Below are positions 50,591 through 58,000 of a stretch of 64,000 bases of DNA, one piece after another. The position numbers and the translations under genes are program-made. The DNA lies in contig NZ_BIFQ01000001.1 of the NCBI RefSeq assembly GCF_003967515.1, positions 5,084,001-5,148,000 on the forward strand, given 5' to 3'. This DNA comes from Dictyobacter aurantiacus (GTDB lineage Bacteria; Chloroflexota; Ktedonobacteria; Ktedonobacterales; Ktedonobacteraceae). The stretch's first letter is position 1. Each line of letters opens with the position of its first letter. Under the pieces are notes generated by a model. That model saw only the letters and a list, made by a program, of their open reading frames with translations. It did not search any database and was not told where the DNA came from.

Positions 50591-51370
50591 ATGCGGCCGA
50601 TACGTGGAGTGTTGCTAGATATTGATGGTGTGCTACACGTAAGCATGCAACCCTTGCCTGGCGCCGCCGAGGTGTTACGCTGGCTAGAGGTGCAGGGTTA
50701 CGCCACCTGTTTCGTCAGCAATACGACGACGATGGCGCGCGCCACGCTGGCCCGGCAGCTGCAGCGGATCGGCCTGCCGGTCTCTGAGCAGCGCATGGTC
50801 ACGGCCCCGGTGGCGGCGGCGCAATATATCCGTCAGCATTTTCCCGGCAAGCGCTGCTGGCTTCTGACCAAAGGCGATACGGCGGCTGATTTCGCGGGTA
50901 TCGAACTGGTGGAACATGATGCCGAGGTGGTGGTGATCGGCGGCGCCGAAGAGTTGCTGACCTATGAAGCGATGAACGAGGCGTTCCGCTGCATCATGGC
51001 CGGGGCTCCCTTGCTGGCCCTGCATAAGAATATGTACTGGAAGACAAAACATGGCCTGCAGCTGGATAGCGGACCCTTTGTGCGGGCGCTGGAGATCGCT
51101 AGCGGGAAGGAGGCGATTGTGCTCGGCAAGCCTACGGCCGCCTTCTTTGAGCAGGCGCTGCGTGCCATCGGCTGCGCGGCTAACGAGACCGTGATGGTCG
51201 GTGATGATATCGAGAATGACGTTGGAGGAGCTCAGAAAGACGGGCTACGTGGCATACTGGTCTGCACCGGCAAGCACCGGGCTGACTCTCCATTGCTGGA
51301 GCATGTTCAGCCAGAGGCAATTCTGCCCGCGCTGGCCGACCTTCCACAATGGCTGCAAAAGCAGTCCTGA
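50591..51370 (+). CDS. HAD superfamily IIA phosphatase (NagD/HDHD2-like)
   Basis: 259 residues. Motif I LLDIDGVLHVS (near 7-17, catalytic Asp residues), motif II FVSNTTTMA (near 37), the Lys of motif III in VLGKPTAAFF and motif IV VGDDIENDVGGAQKDG are present. The cap of class IIA (C2) lies in between. Substrates in this group include sugar phosphates, pyridoxal phosphate and phospholysine; the exact one cannot be told. Follows def by 36 bp, likely co-transcribed. Confidence 0.9.
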   Translation: MRPIRGVLLDIDGVLHVSMQPLPGAAEVLRWLEVQGYATCFVSNTTTMARATLARQLQRIGLPVSEQRMVTAPVAAAQYIRQHFPGKRCWLLTKGDTAADFAGIELVEHDAEVVVIGGAEELLTYEAMNEAFRCIMAGAPLLALHKNMYWKTKHGLQLDSGPFVRALEIASGKEAIVLGKPTAAFFEQALRAIGCAANETVMVGDDIENDVGGAQKDGLRGILVCTGKHRADSPLLEHVQPEAILPALADLPQWLQKQS

Positions 51371-51411
51371 TGTGTTGCCGTGGCTTTATTGAGTGCGCGG
51401 TCTTGCGCGCC

Positions 51412-51741
51412 TCAGCCTTGTCTGGCGGGGTGCGCCGAAAAAAAAGCGAAGCGATGAAAGATGCGTTCGCCCAGCGGCTTGCGTGGTGTCTGACCAACCA
51501 CTGCCGGTGCATCCGTATTCCACACCTGCTCGTGTAGCGAGATCACCTCTTCTACCTGTTTTTGAACAGACTCGGGGAGCAACTCAGAGACCAGCGACAA
51601 TGTAACAACGGTGGCCGCGTCAACCTCGATCCGATTTAACGTAACATCGCTGCTGATTGCCAGGTCCCGTTCAAGACTTGCCCTGGTATCATCCAACTGT
51701 CGCCGAATGCGCTCTAATCGTTGTGATTGTGTTTCTACCAT
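51412..51741 (-). CDS. Small hypothetical coiled-coil protein
   Basis: 109 residues from ATG 51741 with AGGAGGAAG upstream at long spacing. The first 35 residues are a likely coiled coil (QRLERIRRQLDDTRASLERD); the rest (VVTLSLVSELLPESVQKQVE) is helical. The family is unknown to me. It is convergent with the HAD gene and its 5' side faces the large repeat region. Confidence 0.5.
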   Translation of the reverse strand: MVETQSQRLERIRRQLDDTRASLERDLAISSDVTLNRIEVDAATVVTLSLVSELLPESVQKQVEEVISLHEQVWNTDAPAVVGQTPRKPLGERIFHRFAFFSAHPARQG

Positions 51742-51874
51742 AGCAAAACGCTTCCTCCTCAATCTCGAAATGCGTGGCGTATCTCTTATAAAGTATACGT
51801 TTAAAAAGCGAATTTGGATAGCGCTTCCCATCCATGACCCTGAGTCTTCGTACCCGCGATGCTCACACGTCCGT

Positions 51875-52087
51875 TGTGTGTTGGTGCCTGGGGGCGCATT
51901 AGCGCCCCTTCAAGTATAGGTTTTCAAGGCTTTGCCCCTTGAACCCGCTTGTGCCGCCTGACGGCGGCACAAGGAGAGGGAAAATCAGGGGACACCCCTG
52001 AAACCCCGCCATGGGCTGCCGCCCCTGGACCCCGCTCCAAAAAACCTATACCTGTAAGGCATTAGCGCCCCCAGGCACCAACACACA
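51875..52087. repeat. Family 1 palindrome K1, split by an insertion
   Basis: The left arm 51875-51896 (TGTGTGTTGGTGCCTGGGGG) and right arm 52072-52087 pair with each other, tip GCGC-ATTA-GCGC, but the tip region carries a 150 bp insertion. The 13 bp sequence GCATTAGCGCCCC stands on both sides of the insert (51896-51908 and 52059-52071). Confidence 0.85.
51909..52058. mobile_element. MITE-like non-coding insertion in a palindrome tip
   Basis: 150 bp without coding capacity. Its ends form an imperfect inverted repeat (TTCAAGTATAGGTTTT and the reverse complement of AAAACCTATACCTGTAAG). Inside are hairpins such as CTTGTGCCGCC/GGCGGCACAAG and TCAGGGG-ACA-CCCCTGA. The 13 bp direct repeat around it looks like a target duplication. 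No transposase lies nearby, so it would be moved in trans. Confidence 0.75.
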
Positions 52088-52120
52088 AAATCGATGCGAC
52101 CACCCAAAGATTTCTGTCTG

Positions 52121-52445
52121 GTTAGTCCGGCAGGGGCGCCCCTGCGCCCCACATACACCGACACACAAAACTAATGCGGCCCCCTAAAGATCTCTGCCCG
52201 GTTAGTCCGGCAGGGGCGCATTAGCGCCCCACATACACCAACACACAAAACCGATGCGGTCACCCCAAGACCTTTGTCTGATTAGTCCGGCAGGGGCGCA
52301 TTAGCGCCCCAGGCACCAACACACAAAACTGATGCGGTCACCCCAAGATCTCTGTCTGGTTAGTCCGGCAGGGGCGCATTAGCGCCCCTGCCGGACTAAC
52401 CAAAAAAACAGCGCGTCCGCGTAGCGGACGCGCGTGTGGGGGCGC
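52121..52445. repeat. Family 1 tandem array K2 (four units of about 80 bp) with palindrome and tail
   Basis: Units begin GTTAGTCCGGCAGGGGCG at 52121, 52201, 52281 and 52359. Only the last joins its matching right arm, giving a perfect palindrome 52357-52402 (21 bp arms, tip GCGC-ATTA-GCGC). The earlier units join right arms of the other type (ACACCAACACACA). The tail CGTCCGCGTAGCGGACGCGC follows. Confidence 0.9.
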
Positions 52446-52537
52446 TCGCACCCACGTCCCTCTTCTAGAGGTTTCAGGTGCTGACTCGCAATAGTATACT
52501 ATTAGCGAAACAAAATAGAAGGATACACGCTACAGCT

Positions 52538-53572
52538 ATGTTGGAAAAAATCTCTCTGGGCATCTTTTATCCAGGCACCAGTGTCATTCATCGCCTGCAG
52601 GCCCGTACCAAAGTGTTGATGATCGCCTGGCTGATCGGGACCTTACTGATCGCCAACCATCGGCAGTGGCACTTTATCCCTTATATCGTGGCGATCGCGC
52701 TGATGCTTGCGGGCGTGCTCATCTCTGGCATCTCGCTACGGGACTTTGGGAAGCGGCTCTGGTTTCTGGTGTTGATCGTTTTTTCGAGTCTGTTCATCTC
52801 GATTTTCGGCGCGGTCGGCGAGAGTCGGGTAATCTGGAGCCTGGGACCCTGGCGGCCCGGCTACGCGAGTCTGAAACAGGATCTGTTGTGGCTGTGTGTC
52901 GCTTCGCTGGTCTTTTTTGTGCTGGCCCTGCTGCCACCATTGCGCGGCTGGCGTAAGCGCCATTTCTGGTTGCGCTTCCCGCACCGGCTAGCGCTGCTGG
53001 CTGTGCTCGGCTCCTTGCTGTTTTTCTGGCTCACCAATGGCTATGCCGCCAATCGCCCCATGCAGGTTGGACCGCTGATCATTACCCAGCAGGGGGCCTG
53101 GCTGACGGTCGTTACCTTTGTGGCCTTCTGTGTGCTCTTTATCTCATCCACCCTGCTTACTATGACGACGCGGCCCGTCGCGCTGATCGAGGGCCTGACC
53201 CTGCTACTCGCGCCGCTGCGCCGCCTGAAGTTGCCCGTGGATGATTTCGCTCTCATGCTCCTGCTGGCTCTGCGCTTCATCCCTACCTTGCTGGAAGAGG
53301 CGGATCAACTCATGAAGGCCCAGGCCGCGCGGGGCGCCGATATCATGCATGGGACGGCGCGTGAGCGCTTCCAGAGCCTGGCCATGTTCTTTGTGCCTCT
53401 GGTGCAGGGGGTGCTGCGCCGTGCCTCCGAACTGGCTACCGCCCTTGACGCTCGTGGCTACCAGAGCGACGGGCAGCGCACCCTGCTGTATGAACAACCC
53501 CTTGGTCGCCTGGACTACCTGGCCCTCGGCCTCGTCATCCTTGTCACCACCGTCCCCCTTTTCCTGCCGTAG
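52538..53572 (+). CDS. ECF transporter transmembrane component (EcfT-like)
   Basis: 344 residues from ATG 52538, whose binding site is weak. Membrane helices include VLMIAWLIGTLLIA and onward. The two coupling helices carry the diagnostic Ala-Arg-Gly triplets, AQAARGAD (near 268-275) and ALDARGYQ (near 305-312), which touch the A and A' ATPases. Together with the S, A and A' genes upstream it makes a complete ECF importer, but it is separated by the def/HAD cassette and the repeat array. Its stop codon is again in a family 2 repeat. Confidence 0.9.
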   Translation: MLEKISLGIFYPGTSVIHRLQARTKVLMIAWLIGTLLIANHRQWHFIPYIVAIALMLAGVLISGISLRDFGKRLWFLVLIVFSSLFISIFGAVGESRVIWSLGPWRPGYASLKQDLLWLCVASLVFFVLALLPPLRGWRKRHFWLRFPHRLALLAVLGSLLFFWLTNGYAANRPMQVGPLIITQQGAWLTVVTFVAFCVLFISSTLLTMTTRPVALIEGLTLLLAPLRRLKLPVDDFALMLLLALRFIPTLLEEADQLMKAQAARGADIMHGTARERFQSLAMFFVPLVQGVLRRASELATALDARGYQSDGQRTLLYEQPLGRLDYLALGLVILVTTVPLFLP

Positions 53573-53592
53573 GTGCCGGGCTTGCTCGTTCC
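53570..53592 (+). repeat. Family 2 repeat, short copy at the EcfT stop codon
   Basis: TAGGTGCCGGGCTTGCTCG starts with the EcfT stop codon and abuts the end of the truncated LysR gene. Confidence 0.55.
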
Positions 53593-53593
53593 T

Positions 53594-53887
53594 CTATATC
53601 TCCTGTCTATCCTGCTCATCCCTTAGCTTCTCGATCAGCAAGCGGACCGCGTGGCCATCTTCAATGGCGGCCAGCACTTGCCGTGCATGGGGGAGAAATG
53701 CGCGCCCCACCTCACTCAGGCGGATACCGCTGGAGAGGCGCTCAAACAGCGGCACTCCCAGTTTACGCTCCAGCAACTCAATCCGCCGGCTGATGGCCGG
53801 TTGCGACAGGTGCATCGCCTCGGCTGCCTTCGTGCAGCTCCCGACCAGCTGAATGGTCATAAATGCTTCGATCTCGCTCAATTCCAT
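53594..53887 (-). CDS. Truncated LysR-type regulator (HTH domain only)
   Basis: 97 residues from ATG 53887. The HTH is intact: CTKAAEAMHLSQPAISRRIELLE, with LGVPLFERLSSGIRLSEVGRAFLPHARQVLA behind it, so residues 1-88 fit a LysR N-terminus. The effector domain (about 200 residues) is absent; the frame ends after EDGHAVRLLIEKLRDEQDRQ. A family 2 repeat lies at the end. It is divergent from the YgiN-like gene. It may still bind DNA as a dimer or be a decayed gene. Confidence 0.75.
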   Translation of the reverse strand: MELSEIEAFMTIQLVGSCTKAAEAMHLSQPAISRRIELLERKLGVPLFERLSSGIRLSEVGRAFLPHARQVLAAIEDGHAVRLLIEKLRDEQDRQEI

Positions 53888-54035
53888 GCCATCAGTATAA
53901 CTGATGGCGATGATAAGTTCCATCTATTGGACATATGGGCACGGCCCACTTATACTTGTGCTGTGCCCGTGGCAGGCTTTCTATGTGAAAATGATCAGTA
54001 AGAGGGTTGTCTGACATTCAGAAAGGACAAACAGT

Positions 54036-54380
54036 ATGATCGCCGTTATCTTCGAAGTCTTTCCCAGGAACGAGCGCAAGCAAGAATACCTCGATATCGC
54101 CGCGCACTTGCGGCCTTATCTTGCTGATATCGATGGATTTATCTCAATTGAGCGTTTTGAAAGCCTCACCAATCCCGGAAAGATTCTCTCGCTCTCCTAC
54201 TGGAGAGACGAGGAGGCAATTGCGCGATGGCGGCAACTCGGTGCACATCGGGCCGCTCAGAGCAAGGGACGCCAGTCTATCTTTCAGGACTACCGCCTGA
54301 GAATCGCCGGGGTTGTGCGCGATTATGGCATGTTCGATCGCGAACAAGCACCGGTAGACAGCCAGGCCTTTCATCACTAG
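54036..54380 (+). CDS. Antibiotic biosynthesis monooxygenase-like (ABM/YgiN) protein
   Basis: 114 residues with AAAGGAC before ATG 54036. The ABM ferredoxin-like fold shows in MIAVIFEVFPRNERKQEYLD, then LADIDGFISIERFESLTNPG and KILSLSYWRDEEAIARWRQ. Members act on quinols or heme. The final 40 residues (RIAGVVRDYGMFDRE) are family-like. It is read away from the truncated LysR gene, which may control it. Confidence 0.87.
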   Translation: MIAVIFEVFPRNERKQEYLDIAAHLRPYLADIDGFISIERFESLTNPGKILSLSYWRDEEAIARWRQLGAHRAAQSKGRQSIFQDYRLRIAGVVRDYGMFDREQAPVDSQAFHH

Positions 54381-54539
54381 TAGCTGCCCATGCGTTCCCG
54401 ATGGCCAGGAAAAAGCCGAAATCGAGCGTGATGTGTTTTTCTCAACCTTGTAATCAGCGCTCAGAAGAAATCTTCACGCCATCTCAACAAATTATCAACT
54501 GCATCTCAGTTGCCATCCTGTATCATCATGTACGGGGAA

Positions 54540-54847
54540 AGCGCTACCGGAAATGCGGTCTGGGGGGGCTTATATTTTGCGCGTAGCGTGGGCATGGTGC
54601 AGTGTCTGTTCCGCTGCTAACCAACGCCTGTGGGGGAGATCTGCTTGTTTGGTGCACAGGCACAGATCTCGCTTTCACAGTTTGGAGGCAAACTCTGCGG
54701 CCAGGTCTGCCTGTCAGCAGCCTTGCTGCCAGAAGTTTCTGGTGAACAGCCTGCCAACCGGATGTTTCCATTGCAATTCTCGCAATGCGGAATCCGCTCA
54801 GGCGGATTCAAGTGGGTCCTTGTACTCCTGAAAGGACTTCGCTCTGG
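54540..54847 (+). ncRNA. Candidate structured RNA or riboswitch-like leader
   Basis: Consecutive hairpins: GAGATCTG (54636-54643) with CAGATCTC (54663-54670), GCAGC-CTT-GCTGC, CATTGC-GCAATG, GAATCCGC-TCAG-GCGGATTC (54790-54809) and GTCCTT with AAGGAC. GCCTGTG (54626-54632) can also pair with CACAGGC (54655-54661) inside the first hairpin loop, so alternative folds exist. A terminator and the APH-like gene follow. No known riboswitch motif was recognised. It could instead be a free small RNA. Confidence 0.45.
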
Positions 54848-54886
54848 GGGAACAAAAAAGGGGGGTCATGCGACCCTCCTTTTTGT
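54848..54886 (+). terminator. Terminator-like hairpin before the APH-like gene
   Basis: AAAAAGGGGGGTC-ATGC-GACCCTCCTTTTT (one G-U pair), with more T residues behind it. It is only about 35 bp before the start codon of the next gene, so it either ends the upstream RNA or attenuates the gene. Confidence 0.8.
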
Positions 54887-54918
54887 CGTTTTCCTTGCTG
54901 TCTGATAGAATAGCTGCC

Positions 54919-55893
54919 ATGGCAGTAAAAACATCGTTCTCGTCATCTGAGTTTAGCCAGATCCTCGCACGCTATGATCTGGGCGCGCTGCTGGACTTCG
55001 CGCCTATCGCGCATGGATCGGTACAGACGAATTTTCTCTTGCGTACCACACAGGGACGGTTTGTGTTCAGGTATTACGAGAATCGCTCACCCGGCTCCGT
55101 CTCTTTCGAGAGCCACCTGATCCAATACCTGACGGACCAGCACTATCCCTGTCCCGCCGTCTTGCTGGACAGATACGGGGAGGCGCTCGGGGTCTACCGC
55201 GAGAAGCCGTATCTTCTGTTTACATTCGTCGAGGGCGAGCACCTCGAACAACCAGACGAGCGGCAGCGGCGGCAACTTATTCAGCGGGTCGCTCAATTGC
55301 AGCGTATCACCAGGGACTACCAGCCTGTCAACAAGGACGAGCGCCTGAACTATACCGTTGAGAATTGCCGTGCACTGGCTCGGCAGCAGGCGCGGCGCAT
55401 CGGCACCGCTAACGCACGTCAGAAGCTGGCGTGGTTCGAGCGCGTCCTCTCACGGCTCTCGCTGCCACCCTCGCTGCCGCTGGGCATCTGTCACTGTGAC
55501 TTCCACTTCTCAAACATCCTCTTTAAGGACGGTGAGTTCGCTGCCCTGCTCGACTTTGACGATGCCAACTACACCTTCCTGACCTACGATCTCGCCACCC
55601 TGATCAATCCGTTTCTCCCCACCTTTGACTGGCACAGCTGGTCTGACTTCCAGCCGGGTGACAACATCCTCGATTTCAGCGCCGCCCGCTGGACTGTGCG
55701 CGAGTATGAGCGCTACCGCCCCCTTCATCCCTCTGAAAAGCAGTACCTTTTTGACGTCTTCCAGTTGAGCATCATGTTTGACTGTATCTGGTACTTTGAA
55801 CGCGGCCCGGCCAGCGCTTTCTTCGAGAAACGCAAGATCGACGCCCTCGATGCCTTCGGCCGAGACGCCTTTTACCTGCACCTTTTTGGATAG
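54919..55893 (+). CDS. APH/homoserine kinase type II-like phosphotransferase
   Basis: 324 residues from ATG 54919. The Brenner motif ICHCDFHFSNILF (about 197-209, catalytic Asp) and the metal motif LLDFDDANY are clear, as is the ATP-binding FVFRYYENRS with its Lys/Arg near 48. The closest type is the ThrB-like choline/homoserine kinase group. With no threonine genes nearby the substrate is uncertain (homoserine, choline or an amino sugar). A hairpin-rich leader and terminator lie upstream, pointing to control by attenuation. Confidence 0.86.
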   Translation: MAVKTSFSSSEFSQILARYDLGALLDFAPIAHGSVQTNFLLRTTQGRFVFRYYENRSPGSVSFESHLIQYLTDQHYPCPAVLLDRYGEALGVYREKPYLLFTFVEGEHLEQPDERQRRQLIQRVAQLQRITRDYQPVNKDERLNYTVENCRALARQQARRIGTANARQKLAWFERVLSRLSLPPSLPLGICHCDFHFSNILFKDGEFAALLDFDDANYTFLTYDLATLINPFLPTFDWHSWSDFQPGDNILDFSAARWTVREYERYRPLHPSEKQYLFDVFQLSIMFDCIWYFERGPASAFFEKRKIDALDAFGRDAFYLHLFG

Positions 55894-56196
55894 GCACGCT
55901 AATCCACAGACGTAGTTGTCCGGTATCTTCCCTCATCCAGGTTATAATAGTGATTCTTATTACAGGTGAATGTGGTGCGAGATTCACTTTCTAGCGACTG
56001 GCGCAAAATTGAATAGAAATCGGGAAAAATGCCCATTGACGGAATATGTGCATAACGGTTATCCTTCTTCCTAGAACAAAATTTCTTTGCGGATCTATAA
56101 ATCCAGTAAAAGGAACAAAGTGCGTCAGCGAAACGGCACTATAGATAGTATTCATGTAAAAAAGTTTGTTATAAAACTTTAAAAGGAAAAAAGATC
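55894..56196. other. Intergenic region with promoter of the YCF48-like gene
   Basis: No gene. TTGACG (56036-56041), 18 bp spacer and TATCCT (56060-56065) form a plausible promoter for the lipoprotein gene. An AAAAGG ribosome binding site is before ATG 56197. Confidence 0.55.
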
Positions 56197-57864
56197 ATGC
56201 TGCGTTTCTTCTGTATGCTGCGCGGAGATGCGTATCATCCCTGTTTTCGATTCCTCGGCTTGCTACCCCTGCTTGGCGCGCTGATCATGCTTACCGCCTG
56301 TGGCGCGAACACAGATCAGACGTATACCGGTGGTGACAGCAAAACCATTAAGCCATCTCCGACCATGCTGGCGCCGGCGGCTGTATTAAAGGGTGTCTTT
56401 AAATCGATCCATATGATTACGATCACTGATGGCTGGGCGGTGAGCCAGTCCGTGCCGGGCTCGGGCAGCTATACTATTTTGCGCACCCGCGATGGCGGCG
56501 TTCACTGGCAGGCGATGCTGGACTGCGTATCGACGCAGGGGCAGGGCAAGGGATTTATCGCTCCCTGTTCCACTGATTTCCACTCGGCGACTGTAGCGAC
56601 CGTGATGGCTCCGCAGTATAACGAGAAGACGCAAGCCTCCAGTTCTCTCATCTATCATACCAGTGATGGCGGCATGACCTGGCGGAGCTCGACCATTAGC
56701 GCGAGCAGCCTGGAAGCCCCTCCGGTATTTGTAGATGGGCAGCACGGCTGGTTCCTGGGGACCGACCATTTCCCCGGACGCGATCCTGGTAGCGCCTATA
56801 TCGGCGGCCAGATCGCCCTCTACCGCACCTTCGATGGTGGACAGCACTGGCAGCGGGTCGTCAGCGGCCCTTCTACCTCGCAGTTGCCCACGACCAGCGA
56901 CGATGCCTATGGCCTAGCGCCACTGACCGCCAATGCTCGGCTGCAATTTAGCTCGTCTCAGATCGGCTGGCTGGCCGGCAACACATACCAGAATGGCAAC
57001 AACAGCCAGGGCTGGCTGTATGTCACCCATGACGCCGGCAGCAGCTGGCATCCCGTCCCGCTCCCCGGCAAAAGCACGGCAGTAACCTTCATAAGCCCAC
57101 CCACTTTCTTTAGCGAGCAGAACGGTCTGCTACTGGCCTCCGCCAGTGGTCCAGCTCCAGCCTATACACCTGAAACACGGTTCTACACAACCAGCGATGG
57201 TGGTCAGAGCTGGCAGTGGAATGGAGCCAGCTCACAGCTTCAGCCGATAAACGAGAGCGTCGCGGATCTCCAGCATGCCTGGAGCCTGGGGGATAACAGC
57301 AATGATCATCTTCTCTATGCCACCTCTGATGGCGGCAAGAACTGGCAGAAGCACGCTCTACCGGCTCAGTTTAACCGCTATGGCCCGGTGTCCTTTGCCA
57401 CAGCTCAAGCTGGTTGGATGATCGGTATGCATATCACCCATATGAGCTTTCCCGAAACCGGCGGCGGACTGCGCCCAGGGGATATCAGCGTGCTGCTGCG
57501 AACCAGCGATGGCGGTCAGAGCTGGCAGTGGAATGGAGCCAGCTCACAGCTTCAGCCGATAAACGAGAGCGTCGCGGATCTCCAGCATGCCTGGAGCCTG
57601 GGGGATAACAGCAATGATCATCTTCTCTATGCCACCTCTGATGGCGGCAAGAACTGGCAGAAGCACGCTCTACCGGCTCAGTTTAACCGCTATGGCCCGG
57701 TGTCCTTTGCCACAGCTCAAGCTGGTTGGATGATCGCTATGCATATCACCCATATGAGCTTTCCCGAACCCGGCGGCGGACTGCACCCAGGGGATATCAG
57801 CGTGCTGCTGCGAACCATCGATGGCGGCCAGAGCTGGCACGAGGTATCGCGCGCGAAGATTTAA
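56197..57864 (+). CDS. YCF48/BNR-repeat beta-propeller lipoprotein with internal duplication
   Basis: 555 residues. N-terminal signal peptide with lipobox LTAC (near 32-35), so it is anchored outside. The mature protein consists of blades carrying the Asp-box pattern, such as TRDGGVHWQ, TSDGGMTWR, TFDGGQHWQ, THDAGSSWH and TSDGGQSWQ. A 312 bp segment (57189-57500) is repeated almost identically at 57501-57812, adding 104 residues. Likely a surface-exposed binding or photosystem-assembly-like protein; function unknown. The duplication may be polymorphic. Confidence 0.85.
   Translation: MLRFFCMLRGDAYHPCFRFLGLLPLLGALIMLTACGANTDQTYTGGDSKTIKPSPTMLAPAAVLKGVFKSIHMITITDGWAVSQSVPGSGSYTILRTRDGGVHWQAMLDCVSTQGQGKGFIAPCSTDFHSATVATVMAPQYNEKTQASSSLIYHTSDGGMTWRSSTISASSLEAPPVFVDGQHGWFLGTDHFPGRDPGSAYIGGQIALYRTFDGGQHWQRVVSGPSTSQLPTTSDDAYGLAPLTANARLQFSSSQIGWLAGNTYQNGNNSQGWLYVTHDAGSSWHPVPLPGKSTAVTFISPPTFFSEQNGLLLASASGPAPAYTPETRFYTTSDGGQSWQWNGASSQLQPINESVADLQHAWSLGDNSNDHLLYATSDGGKNWQKHALPAQFNRYGPVSFATAQAGWMIGMHITHMSFPETGGGLRPGDISVLLRTSDGGQSWQWNGASSQLQPINESVADLQHAWSLGDNSNDHLLYATSDGGKNWQKHALPAQFNRYGPVSFATAQAGWMIAMHITHMSFPEPGGGLHPGDISVLLRTIDGGQSWHEVSRAKI
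57189..57812 (+). repeat. 312 bp in-frame tandem duplication
   Basis: Two copies begin AACCAGCGATGG(T/C)GGTCAG at 57189 and 57501; they differ at only a few positions. The third start at 57813 (AACCATCGATGGCGGCCAG) is the end of the array. Confidence 0.93.
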
Positions 57865-58000
57865 GTGGATCACCGCGATTTATCTTGAGTGCAGAGGTGC
57901 CGTACAAAGGAAGGTGGCATCGATTTGAACGCGAAAAGCTGAGGCGCAGGACGTATGGTAGAATGAGGCGCGACACCAATTCATCAAGAAGGAAATTGTT

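Larger units (their letters stand above)
54381..54918. other. Intergenic region with structured RNA leader
   Basis: 538 bp without a convincing gene; the 91-codon frame at 54630 has no family resemblance. It holds a series of hairpins and a terminator, described in the next two entries. Confidence 0.5.

Noticed and set aside
52121-52400. Possible CRISPR array (80 bp period)
   Set aside because: The whole unit is repeated, including the would-be spacers; it is part of the palindrome family.
54630-54905. 91-codon frame in the structured region
   Set aside because: No family resemblance and it runs through the terminator hairpin.
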